NCBI GenBank assembly: GCA_012520945.1
Contig: JAAYNH010000076.1
Location: forward strand, 1 to 64,000
Length of the DNA: 64,000 nucleotides
Direction: 5' to 3'
From: Treponema sp.
GTDB lineage: Bacteria; Spirochaetota; Spirochaetia; Treponematales; Treponemataceae
Shown: piece by piece, positions 8,157-15,981 of the stretch
Position numbering within the stretch: the first letter of the stretch is position 1
Layout: each line of letters starts with the position of its first letter
The notes under the pieces: generated by a model
Told to the model about the DNA's origin: nothing
Databases searched by the model: none
The model's input: only the letters and a program-made list of their open reading frames with translations
Position numbers and translations under genes: made by a program

Positions 8157-10733
8157 ATGAGACAATCTGAAAAATCTGTTATTGTTAGTGGTGTAGTTCT
8201 TTTAGTTCTTGCAGCTTTGTTTACAATCTCTCTTTTTACTCAAATATTTAATTTTGATGAAAATGCTAATTTGTTTGGCTTTGTTTTGTTTTCGGCATAT
8301 GGATATTCATCTTTTTTAGTGCCTGTTTTTTTATTTATTGCGGCAATTCTTTTATTTTTGCCTAATTGGAACATAAAAAAAGCAATATATTTAGGTTCTT
8401 CAATTTTACCATTTTATACAATTGTTGTTGCAGAAAAATTAACAAAGACTCTCTTAATGGAAGAAACAAGTGCTATTTTTGGAATAAAACTTTTTGCTAT
8501 TATTGTTGGTTGTGCATTGTTAATTGCAATTGAATATATAACAATTGGTGTGGCATTGGATGCAGTTTTATCAATAAAAAAACCTATTTTTCAAAAAGAA
8601 GATTTGGAATTTACAAAAATTGTAGATTTAAATAATTTTGTTGAAAAAAAAGAAGAATCTTCTCCAAAAATTTTACAAAAAGAAATGTCTGAAAATATAG
8701 AAATTTTTGAAAATCCTTTAGAAGAATTGAAAGATATATCTTTTGGTGATGAAGAAGTAGAAGTGATAGAAATTTTAGATGCAGAAACAGAAGAATCTAT
8801 AAATAAAAATTTTAACACAATGAAAGATACTATGTTTGAATATGGAGAATGTGAAAAAGTTGACGACGAAGTTTTATCCTTTTTACAAGAAGAGATGATA
8901 ATTGAAGAAATGCAAGAAATATCAAGTGTGGAAAGAGAAACTGACATTGAAGAAAAAAAAGAATCCGAAGATTTCTCGGATTTTCAAGAAAATGATTTAA
9001 ATGAAACAAACGAAGAAGAAAATTTTGAAAAAGATTTTGGTTTGGAAGAACAAAAAGTAGATGAGAGAGAACTGGATGATGATGAACCGATAAAGATGGA
9101 TTTTTCTTTTCCGCCTGTAGATATTTTAGGCGAAGAACGTACAATAATGGAAGAAGATTATGACGAAGAAAAAGATGAATTGACCGTTGATTTTGATGAA
9201 TTATATTCAACGGAAGAAGCAGATTTTATTGAAAATCCTTTTGAACCGGGGAAAAGAAAAATAGCAAGTGAAAGTTTGTCTGATTTTGAAGAAAAAAAAA
9301 CTAAAAAAAAGTATAAAACAGAAGTTTATAAAGTGCCGACAGATGGGTTACTTCAGGTTTATCCCGATAATGAATATTGGGTAATAGATAAAGAAACTGA
9401 AGAAGCCGCAGAACATTTGAAAGAAACATTGAACGAATTTAAAATAGAAGCACAAGTAACAGGAATTCGCAAAGGCCCGGTAATAACCATGTTCGAGATT
9501 TTGCCTGCTCCTGGAGTTAAATTAAGTAAAATTGTAGCATTGGCAGACAATATTGCTTTGCGTTTGGCGGCTTCTTCTGTGCGTATTGTTGCTCCAATTC
9601 CTGGTAAAAGAGCCGTGGGTATTGAAGTGCCGAATGCAGAACGTTCTATTGTAAGTTTTAAAGAAATTATTGACAGAGATATGAATGAGTATAAAAAAAT
9701 GGCTATTCCGGTTGTTTTGGGTAAAGACATTGCAGGAGGGGTTCAGCTATTAGATTTGGCAAAGACGCCACATTTACTAATTGCCGGTGCTACAGGTTCA
9801 GGAAAGTCTGTTTGTGTTAATTCATTAATTCTCTCAATATTATATAAACGTTCGCCACAAGAAGTTAAGATGATTTTAATTGATCCGAAAGTTGTAGAAT
9901 TAAAATTATATAATGATATTCCGCATCTGTTGACACCGGTAATTACGGAACCAAAACGTGCTTTTCAAAGCTTGCAATATTGTTTATGTGAAATGGAACG
10001 TCGTTATGCAATGCTTGATAAAATGGGTGTACGCGATATTAATAGTTATAATAAACGTATTGTTGAAAGGCGCATTGCTACGGAAAAATTGCCATATATT
10101 GTTGTTATTATTGATGAATTTGCCGATTTGATGGCAACAACAGGTAAAGAGCTGGAAAGTACTTTGGCACGACTAGCAGCAATGAGCCGTGCGGTTGGTA
10201 TTCATCTTGTGTTGGCAACGCAAAGACCTTCCATTGATGTAATTACCGGTTTAATAAAGGCGAATATTCCAACACGAATTGCTTTTATGGTTGCATCAAA
10301 AATGGATAGTCGAATCATTATTGATCAAGTGGGTGCAGAAAAATTATTAGGTCGTGGCGATATGCTTTATGCAAGCTCGATCGATCCGTTCCCTGTGCGT
10401 ATTCAAGGAACTTTTGTTAGTGACACAGAAGTTGAAAATGTTGTAGAATATGTTAAACAATATGGAGAGCCTGAATATATTGATGAAGAAATTTTTGTAG
10501 AAGATGAAGAAGGAGACCTTGTCTTGAGTTTGTTTTCAAATGGAGACGATCCCCTTTACGATAAGGCCTTGGAAGTTGTTATGCAAGCAGGAAAAGCAAG
10601 TGCATCATATATTCAACGACGTCTCAAAGTAGGATACAATAGGGCGGCTCGTCTTGTAGAAGAAATGGAAGCTCGTGGAATTGTGGGTCCTCCGAACGGG
10701 TCAAAGCCACGTGAAATTATTCATGTTATATAA
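8157..10733 (+). CDS. ftsK: DNA translocase FtsK/SpoIIIE
   Basis: The 858-residue protein has four N-terminal membrane helices (about residues 8-130). A long, strikingly acidic Glu/Asp-rich linker (about 150-390) follows, then the FtsK alpha/beta motor with Walker A GATGSGKS near residue 545 and Walker B VVIIDEFADLM near 650. At the C-terminus is a gamma winged-helix domain (about 790-858, with SYIQRRLKVGYNRAARLVEEM), which reads chromosome polarity sequences. FtsK pumps chromosome ends through the division septum and activates dimer resolution. A GATAAT box ends six bases before the ATG and no ribosome site is present. Confidence 0.94.
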   Translation: MRQSEKSVIVSGVVLLVLAALFTISLFTQIFNFDENANLFGFVLFSAYGYSSFLVPVFLFIAAILLFLPNWNIKKAIYLGSSILPFYTIVVAEKLTKTLLMEETSAIFGIKLFAIIVGCALLIAIEYITIGVALDAVLSIKKPIFQKEDLEFTKIVDLNNFVEKKEESSPKILQKEMSENIEIFENPLEELKDISFGDEEVEVIEILDAETEESINKNFNTMKDTMFEYGECEKVDDEVLSFLQEEMIIEEMQEISSVERETDIEEKKESEDFSDFQENDLNETNEEENFEKDFGLEEQKVDERELDDDEPIKMDFSFPPVDILGEERTIMEEDYDEEKDELTVDFDELYSTEEADFIENPFEPGKRKIASESLSDFEEKKTKKKYKTEVYKVPTDGLLQVYPDNEYWVIDKETEEAAEHLKETLNEFKIEAQVTGIRKGPVITMFEILPAPGVKLSKIVALADNIALRLAASSVRIVAPIPGKRAVGIEVPNAERSIVSFKEIIDRDMNEYKKMAIPVVLGKDIAGGVQLLDLAKTPHLLIAGATGSGKSVCVNSLILSILYKRSPQEVKMILIDPKVVELKLYNDIPHLLTPVITEPKRAFQSLQYCLCEMERRYAMLDKMGVRDINSYNKRIVERRIATEKLPYIVVIIDEFADLMATTGKELESTLARLAAMSRAVGIHLVLATQRPSIDVITGLIKANIPTRIAFMVASKMDSRIIIDQVGAEKLLGRGDMLYASSIDPFPVRIQGTFVSDTEVENVVEYVKQYGEPEYIDEEIFVEDEEGDLVLSLFSNGDDPLYDKALEVVMQAGKASASYIQRRLKVGYNRAARLVEEMEARGIVGPPNGSKPREIIHVI

Positions 10734-10783
10734 ATAATTATTGATAAAAACAGTAAAAAAAAATTCGTAAAGATGGAGTAATT

Positions 10784-11404
10784 ATGAATGTTTTAATGAT
10801 AAATGGAAGTCCTCACGAAAAAGGATGTACATATGTTGCATTAAATGAAGTTGCCAATGAATTAAAAAAAAGCGACATTGACTCAACTATTTTTCACATT
10901 GGAACGGAACCCGTTCGCGGTTGTATTGCGTGTGGTGTTTGTAGAACAAAAGGCGAATGTGTTTTTAACGATGATAAAGTAAATGAATGTGCAAAACTTG
11001 TAGAAAAAAGCGACGGTATAATTTTTGGTTCTCCTGTACATTATGCTGCTCCTGCCGGTGCTTTATGTGCTTTTTTGGACAGGCTTTTTTACAGTTGCAA
11101 AAAGTTTTCTTTTAAGGTTGGTGCCAGCGTGGTTAGTGCTCGTCGTGCAGGAACAACAGCCGCATTGGATGTCTTAAATAAATATTTTACAATTTCAAAT
11201 ATGCCGGTTGTAGGTTCTGTGTATTGGAATTTAGTTCATGGTTCACAAGTTGAAGATGTTGCTAAAGACGGAGAAGGGTTACAAACAATGCGACAACTTG
11301 CTAGAAACATGGCATGGCTTTTAAAATCTATAGAAGCAGGAAAAAAACAAGGTCTTGTTTTACCTGAACAAGAACAAAAAATACGTACAAATTTTATTAG
11401 ATAA
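10784..11404 (+). CDS. Flavodoxin-fold NAD(P)H-dependent FMN oxidoreductase
   Basis: The 206-residue protein begins with the flavodoxin-like FMN-binding loop NGSPHEKGCTY and has a second FMN contact, GSPVHYAAPAG, near residue 83. A cluster of cysteines, CIACGVC followed by GEC, is typical of iron-sulfur flavoproteins and related multimeric flavodoxin-fold reductases, although the family often uses it only partly. It probably reduces quinones, azo compounds or an unknown electron acceptor in the cytoplasm. A GGAG site precedes the ATG. The recQ start lies one base after the stop, so both are co-transcribed. The pairing with a helicase has no obvious functional meaning. Confidence 0.78.
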   Translation: MNVLMINGSPHEKGCTYVALNEVANELKKSDIDSTIFHIGTEPVRGCIACGVCRTKGECVFNDDKVNECAKLVEKSDGIIFGSPVHYAAPAGALCAFLDRLFYSCKKFSFKVGASVVSARRAGTTAALDVLNKYFTISNMPVVGSVYWNLVHGSQVEDVAKDGEGLQTMRQLARNMAWLLKSIEAGKKQGLVLPEQEQKIRTNFIR

Positions 11405-11405
11405 A

Positions 11406-12971
11406 ATGATACATAAAAAAATGACTCCTTCTCAAGTTCTAAATTCAGTTTTTGGCTATGATAATTTTCGCGATAATCAAAAAGAAGTTATTGAATCTGT
11501 TCTTGCAGGTAATGACACCTTAGCTATTATGCCAACGGGTGGCGGTAAAAGTTTGTGCTATCAAGTGCCTGCATTAATATTTTCGGGTTTGACGGTTGTA
11601 GTTTCTCCTTTGATTGCTCTTATGGAAGATCAAGTTTCACAATTAAAACATCTTGGTATAGGAGCACTTTTTTTAAATTCGTCTTTGGATTGGGAAACAT
11701 ATTGTGAAAACATGAGACAAGTTCGATTGGGTGATGTAAAGTTGTTGTACGTGGCTCCGGAAACTTTAGCGAGTGACAGAATTCAGGAATTACTTAGTAC
11801 AGTAGAAATTTCATGTCTTACAATTGATGAAGCACATTGTATTTCTGAATGGGGACATGACTTTCGTCCTGAATATAGAATGATTTCCATTTTTAGAAAA
11901 CGCATGGAAAATGCGGTTTGTTTAGCACTAACAGCAACTGCTACGGAAAATGTTAGAAAAGATATAAAAAAAACATTGAATATGAAAGAAAGTAAAGAAT
12001 TTATTAGTTCGTTCGATCGAAAAAATATTTTTTTAGAAGTAGAGTCGCGTTGGACAAAAAGAAACGGTGGTGCTGAAAATCAGGTTCTGGAATTTGTAAA
12101 ACAATATCCGAATGAAAGCGGAATTATTTATTGTTTTTCAAGAAAACAAGTAGATGAGTTAACGAAATTTTTACATAGTAAAAAAATGAATGTTTTGCCT
12201 TATCATGCCGGTCTAAGCGATAATAAACGCACAAAAAATCAAAATCTGTTTGTAAGTGGCAAGTGCGATATTATGGTTGCAACCGTTGCTTTTGGTATGG
12301 GCATAAATAAATCGAATGTACGATATGTTTTGCATTATGATTTACCGAAAAGCCTTGAACAGTATTATCAGGAAATAGGACGAGCCGGTCGAGATGGTTT
12401 GCCTTCTAAAGCAAAACTTTTATATAGTCGAGCTGATATTAGAAAAATTCAATATTTTTGGGATGAAAAAGAGCAACATGAAAGATTAATGGCAGAAAAA
12501 CAACTCAGTGCAATGCTTGATTATGCAGAAACATATGAATGCAGGCGAAAAGTTTTGCTTCGTTATTTTGGAGAAAAATATGAAGAAAAAACGCGTTGTG
12601 GATGTGATTCTTGTGATGTTTGTGCCTTTGGTCCTATATTGACTATTGATGTAACGATATTAGTACAAAAAATACTTTCATGCATAATACGTACACAAGA
12701 AAGATATGGTACTTCATACATTGTGGATATTTTACTTGGTTCGAAATCGAAACGAATTTTAGAAAACAGGCATGAAAAATTAAGTACATGGGGCATTGGA
12801 AAAGAATGTTCCAGAGAAGATTGGTTTGAATTGACACGATTATTAATAGAAGAAGAATATTTGAAAAAAAGTATTGATTTTGCTGTATTAAGTTTAACAA
12901 ATAAGGCAAAAGAAACATTGACGGAACGAAAAAAAGTAATGTTACCTTTTAAGCCACGCGGTAAAGTGTAA
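11406..12971 (+). CDS. recQ: ATP-dependent DNA helicase RecQ
   Basis: RecQ-type 3'-5' DNA helicase acting in recombination and fork repair. Helicase motifs are present in order: motif 0 near FGYDNFRDNQ, Walker A PTGGGKS, Walker B DEAH followed by the RecQ aromatic-rich loop, SATAT-like TATAT, and motif VI QEIGRAGRDG. The zinc-binding RecQ-Ct domain shows CRR and CGCDSCDVC near residues 375-410. No HRDC domain follows, so this is the shorter form. I start at the ATG at 11406, one base after the flavoprotein stop; the open frame extends upstream to a TTG at 11355 inside the flavoprotein gene, which is unlikely. Predicted length is 521 residues. Confidence 0.92.
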   Translation: MIHKKMTPSQVLNSVFGYDNFRDNQKEVIESVLAGNDTLAIMPTGGGKSLCYQVPALIFSGLTVVVSPLIALMEDQVSQLKHLGIGALFLNSSLDWETYCENMRQVRLGDVKLLYVAPETLASDRIQELLSTVEISCLTIDEAHCISEWGHDFRPEYRMISIFRKRMENAVCLALTATATENVRKDIKKTLNMKESKEFISSFDRKNIFLEVESRWTKRNGGAENQVLEFVKQYPNESGIIYCFSRKQVDELTKFLHSKKMNVLPYHAGLSDNKRTKNQNLFVSGKCDIMVATVAFGMGINKSNVRYVLHYDLPKSLEQYYQEIGRAGRDGLPSKAKLLYSRADIRKIQYFWDEKEQHERLMAEKQLSAMLDYAETYECRRKVLLRYFGEKYEEKTRCGCDSCDVCAFGPILTIDVTILVQKILSCIIRTQERYGTSYIVDILLGSKSKRILENRHEKLSTWGIGKECSREDWFELTRLLIEEEYLKKSIDFAVLSLTNKAKETLTERKKVMLPFKPRGKV

Positions 12972-12977
12972 AATATA

Positions 12978-13024
12978 AAAAAACGTCGCTGTGAATACAA
13001 AAGTAAACAACAACGACGAAAAAA
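12978..13024. terminator. Possible bidirectional terminator between recQ and the membrane-protein gene
   Basis: CGTCG (12984-12988) pairs with CGACG (13014-13018), with TGT/ACA extending the stem after a mismatch. A-runs on the left and right give U-runs in either direction. It sits between two convergent genes. Confidence 0.4.
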
Positions 13025-13040
13025 GAACATAAATAAAAAA

Positions 13041-13481
13041 CTAAATTTTAGCTTTAATTATTCCAAAACAAGCAAGCATAATTAAATCTTTTGATAACTT
13101 GCCTAAGAAATTCATAAAAGTTAGGCTACCTTTGAAAAAAGGAATAATATCACCTAAAATAACAAAACAAACAAGCCAAGCAATCATGATAATAAGTATA
13201 AAAATATCATCGAGTCTGTCTAAAGATTTGATATGGAAAAAATCCAAAATGAGTAAAACACCTGCAATTAATTCGATAATCGCCATTAGCCAAACTACAA
13301 TTTCTTTAGCGGAACCACTGAATAAGCCTCCGACAGCATCAACAAGAGGTTCGTTTGTTATTTTGAAAACACCTCCCCAATTGTTTAAAAAACTAATTGC
13401 GTTAATTCCGCCTACAATCAACATAACTGCCATTGCAATTTGTAACACTGTTTTCCACATAGCTGTGTAACCTTTTGCCAT
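13041..13481 (-). CDS. Small four-helix membrane protein, unknown
   Basis: The 146-residue protein has four predicted membrane helices, around residues 10-32, 58-80, 92-112 and 125-142. The pattern loosely recalls DoxX-like or other four-helix inner-membrane proteins, but I see no diagnostic motif. The start is well supported: AAGGAG lies about seven bases before the ATG at 13481. It lies downstream of glpK on the same strand, about 100 bases after the glpK stop. No terminator separates them clearly, so weak read-through from glpK is possible. No function is assigned. Confidence 0.6.
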   Translation of the reverse strand: MAKGYTAMWKTVLQIAMAVMLIVGGINAISFLNNWGGVFKITNEPLVDAVGGLFSGSAKEIVVWLMAIIELIAGVLLILDFFHIKSLDRLDDIFILIIMIAWLVCFVILGDIIPFFKGSLTFMNFLGKLSKDLIMLACFGIIKAKI

Positions 13482-13586
13482 AATAGAACTCCTTTTTTGA
13501 GCATTAGCTCACATAAAATATAGTATAACAATATTATATTATAAAAAGCCAAAAATACAACTAAAAAAAACAAAAAAAATATAAAG

Positions 13587-15098
13587 TTAAGATTCAGCCC
13601 AGTTTTTTGCTTTCTGAATTGCTTTTTTCCAGTTTTTTTCAATTGTTGTGCATGTTTTTTTATCCATTTGAGGATTAAAAACTTTGTCTACTTGCCAACA
13701 TTGAAGTAATTCATCGGTATTTTTCCAAAAACCTACAGCCAATCCTGCAAGAAAAGCCGCACCTAATGATGTTGTTTCAACATTTTTGGGTCGAATTACT
13801 TGTGTTTTTAAGATATCGCTTTGAAACTGCAACATAACATCACTAACACTAGCACCGCCATCAACTTTTAGATTTTTGAGTTTTATGTTAGCATCTTCAG
13901 TCATTGCGTCGATTACATCTTTAACTTGTAAGGCAATTGCTTCCAAGGTAGCTCGGCAAATATGCGCTTTTTTTACACCGCGGGTTAAACCAAGAAAAGT
14001 TCCGCGTGCATACATATCCCAGTGAGGTGCACCAAGTCCTGTAAAAGCCGGCACAAGAACAGCTCCGTTTGAATTGGGAACACTTTCTGCAAGTTTGTCA
14101 ATTTCCGGTGCACAAGAAATAATTTCAAGTTCGTCACGCAACCATTGGATAGTGGCACCGCCCATAAAAACGCTCCCTTCTAAAGCATAAGTTACTTTAT
14201 CATTTAAACTTAATGCGATAGTCGTTATAAGCTTATTTTTACTTTTGACAGGTTTTTCTCCCGTATTTAATAGTAAAAAACATCCTGTTCCGTATGTGTT
14301 TTTAGCTTGACCTTTTGAAAAACAACCTTGACCGAAAAGAGCTGCTTGTTGATCACCTATGCTTGAAGCAATCGGTACGGAAAATCCACATATGCTAGCA
14401 TCTGTCATGCCATAAATTTCGGAGGAGTTTTTTACTTCAGGTAAAATACAACGGGGAATGTCCAAAAGTTTAAGTAAATCTTCATCCCAGTTTAATGTAT
14501 GAATATTGTAAAGCATAGTACGAGAAGCATTGGTTTTATCAGTGATATGTACCTTACCGCCGGATAATTTCCAAATTAACCAAGTGTCTACTGTTCCGGC
14601 TAAAAGATTGCCGTTTTTTGCTTGCTTTTTTATTTTTGGATCACTATCTAAAATCCATTTGAGTTTTGTACCTGAAAAATATGCATCAACAATCAGCCCT
14701 GTTTTTTCTTGAATTATCTGTGATTTGCCTTTTTTTATAAGAAGTTCACATAGTTTTGCCGTACGTCTGCATTGCCAAACAATAGCATTGTAAACCGGCT
14801 TCCCTGTGTTCTTATCCCACAAAATAACAGTCTCTCTTTGATTCGTAATTCCAATGGCAGCAATTTCCGTTGGTTTTGCTTTAGCTTGTTTTATGACATA
14901 TTTGAGAGCGGCTATCTGAGTTTCAAAAATTTCCATAGGGTCGTGTTCAACCCAACCCGGTTGAGGATAAATTTGAGGGAACTCGATGTTTTTTGAAAAA
15001 AGCATCTTTGCTTGATTATTGTAAATTACAGCACGGGAAGATGTTGTTCCTTGATCAAGTGCGATAATATACTTAGGATTTTCTTTTTCTTGGCTCAT
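13587..15098 (-). CDS. glpK: Glycerol kinase
   Basis: This 503-residue FGGY-family kinase phosphorylates glycerol to glycerol-3-phosphate. The N-terminal ATPase motif is DQGTTSSR near residue 15, glycerol-binding features such as GWVEHDP and NQRET follow, and the second domain contains YGTGCF and LKVDGGAS. Length is standard for GlpK. No glpF or glpD lies beside it, so glycerol entry must be encoded elsewhere or be by diffusion. The ATG at 15098 has no Shine-Dalgarno site. TAAAAT (15112-15107) ends eight bases upstream, with TTGCTT 17 bases before that. It is divergent from the lipoprotein gene at 15217. Confidence 0.95.
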   Translation of the reverse strand: MSQEKENPKYIIALDQGTTSSRAVIYNNQAKMLFSKNIEFPQIYPQPGWVEHDPMEIFETQIAALKYVIKQAKAKPTEIAAIGITNQRETVILWDKNTGKPVYNAIVWQCRRTAKLCELLIKKGKSQIIQEKTGLIVDAYFSGTKLKWILDSDPKIKKQAKNGNLLAGTVDTWLIWKLSGGKVHITDKTNASRTMLYNIHTLNWDEDLLKLLDIPRCILPEVKNSSEIYGMTDASICGFSVPIASSIGDQQAALFGQGCFSKGQAKNTYGTGCFLLLNTGEKPVKSKNKLITTIALSLNDKVTYALEGSVFMGGATIQWLRDELEIISCAPEIDKLAESVPNSNGAVLVPAFTGLGAPHWDMYARGTFLGLTRGVKKAHICRATLEAIALQVKDVIDAMTEDANIKLKNLKVDGGASVSDVMLQFQSDILKTQVIRPKNVETTSLGAAFLAGLAVGFWKNTDELLQCWQVDKVFNPQMDKKTCTTIEKNWKKAIQKAKNWAES

Positions 15099-15106
15099 AT
15101 TTTATT

Positions 15107-15135
15107 ATTTTATCACGATTTTACAAAAAAAGCAA
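15107..15135 (-). promoter_or_regulatory. Promoter of glpK, predicted leaderless or nearly so
   Basis: TTGCTT (15135-15130), 17-base spacer, TAAAAT (15112-15107), eight bases to the ATG at 15098. Confidence 0.45.
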
Positions 15136-15216
15136 AAAAACCCCTTTCCTTTTATGAAATATTGTAGTAAAATATTTTAAGAAAATTATATTACAAATAT
15201 ATAATGGAGGATTTTT

Positions 15217-15861
15217 ATGAAGAAATTATTTGTGATTGCCATCATTCTCATGGCATTTCTTTTTGTTGCTTGTGGAAGTAAACCGGCTACAACTCCTGCA
15301 CCTGTTGCTGCAAAACCTGCCACCCCTACTCCGACAGCACCGGCAACAGCTCCAAAACCAAGTTTTCAAGTTGATCCGGCTGCAATTCCTGCAAAAGATT
15401 ATGTAGGGGATGAAATTTATCTTAGTGCAAATGACTGTAAAGCATGGACAATTGACGGCGAAAAAGAAGTTGAAGGCTTTATTATGAAAGGTACTGCCGA
15501 GAAACCAATGAATGTTGAGCCTCTTGGAAAAGAACCGCGCACAGCTCCTGACGGAGAAATTTTCGACAAACGTATTAAACTTAATGGTACAGGTGGACTT
15601 GATTTCCGTTCTGTAACATTTAGTGTTGCAAAACCGTCAAAACTTTATGTTTATAATAACTCATCAAGTAAAACAGAAGCTCGCACGTTAGTAGTTTCTC
15701 AAATTATCGATGGTGCTTTAGTTGAAGTTGGAACGATTGTTGCTCCAATTGATGACACAGCAAACGCAGGCATTGGCATGGTTGAGCTTCCTGGTGCCGG
15801 TGATTATTTGATAACGTCAAAGAAAAGCGGTATTAACATTTATATGATTCTCATTCGTTAA
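15217..15861 (+). CDS. Lipoprotein with Pro/Ala/Thr-rich linker, function unknown
   Basis: The 214-residue protein has a lipoprotein signal peptide (MKKLFVIAIILMAFLFVAC) with Cys19 as the lipidation site. A low-complexity linker of Pro, Ala and Thr (about residues 23-47) spaces the folded domain from the membrane. The rest (about 50-214) looks like an all-beta domain, possibly a carbohydrate-binding module, but I cannot place it in a family. A GGAGG site precedes the ATG. It lies directly upstream of the secreted PL9 pectate lyase, separated by a terminator-like hairpin, which makes a role in surface polysaccharide binding attractive but unproven. Confidence 0.65.
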   Translation: MKKLFVIAIILMAFLFVACGSKPATTPAPVAAKPATPTPTAPATAPKPSFQVDPAAIPAKDYVGDEIYLSANDCKAWTIDGEKEVEGFIMKGTAEKPMNVEPLGKEPRTAPDGEIFDKRIKLNGTGGLDFRSVTFSVAKPSKLYVYNNSSSKTEARTLVVSQIIDGALVEVGTIVAPIDDTANAGIGMVELPGAGDYLITSKKSGINIYMILIR

Positions 15862-15900
15862 TTGTCATATTTTAGGGCAAAGAATGATAATGTAGAAATA

Positions 15901-15950
15901 AAACAGGTCACTTCGTTAAATGTATTTGCGGGGATGGCCTGTTTTTTTTG
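15901..15950 (+). terminator. Rho-independent terminator after the lipoprotein gene
   Basis: AAACAGGTCA (15901-15910) pairs with TGGCCTGTTT (15935-15944) with one mismatch, followed by a run of T. Confidence 0.65.
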
Positions 15951-15981
15951 TTAGTACAAATCTATAATAAGGATGGTATTT

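Noticed and set aside
8591-9210. Long antisense frames inside ftsK
   Set aside because: They are the Ser/Leu-rich shadow of the Glu/Asp-rich FtsK linker.
12563-13030. A 155-codon minus-strand frame over the end of recQ
   Set aside because: It is a shadow of the recQ C-terminus, with no independent support.
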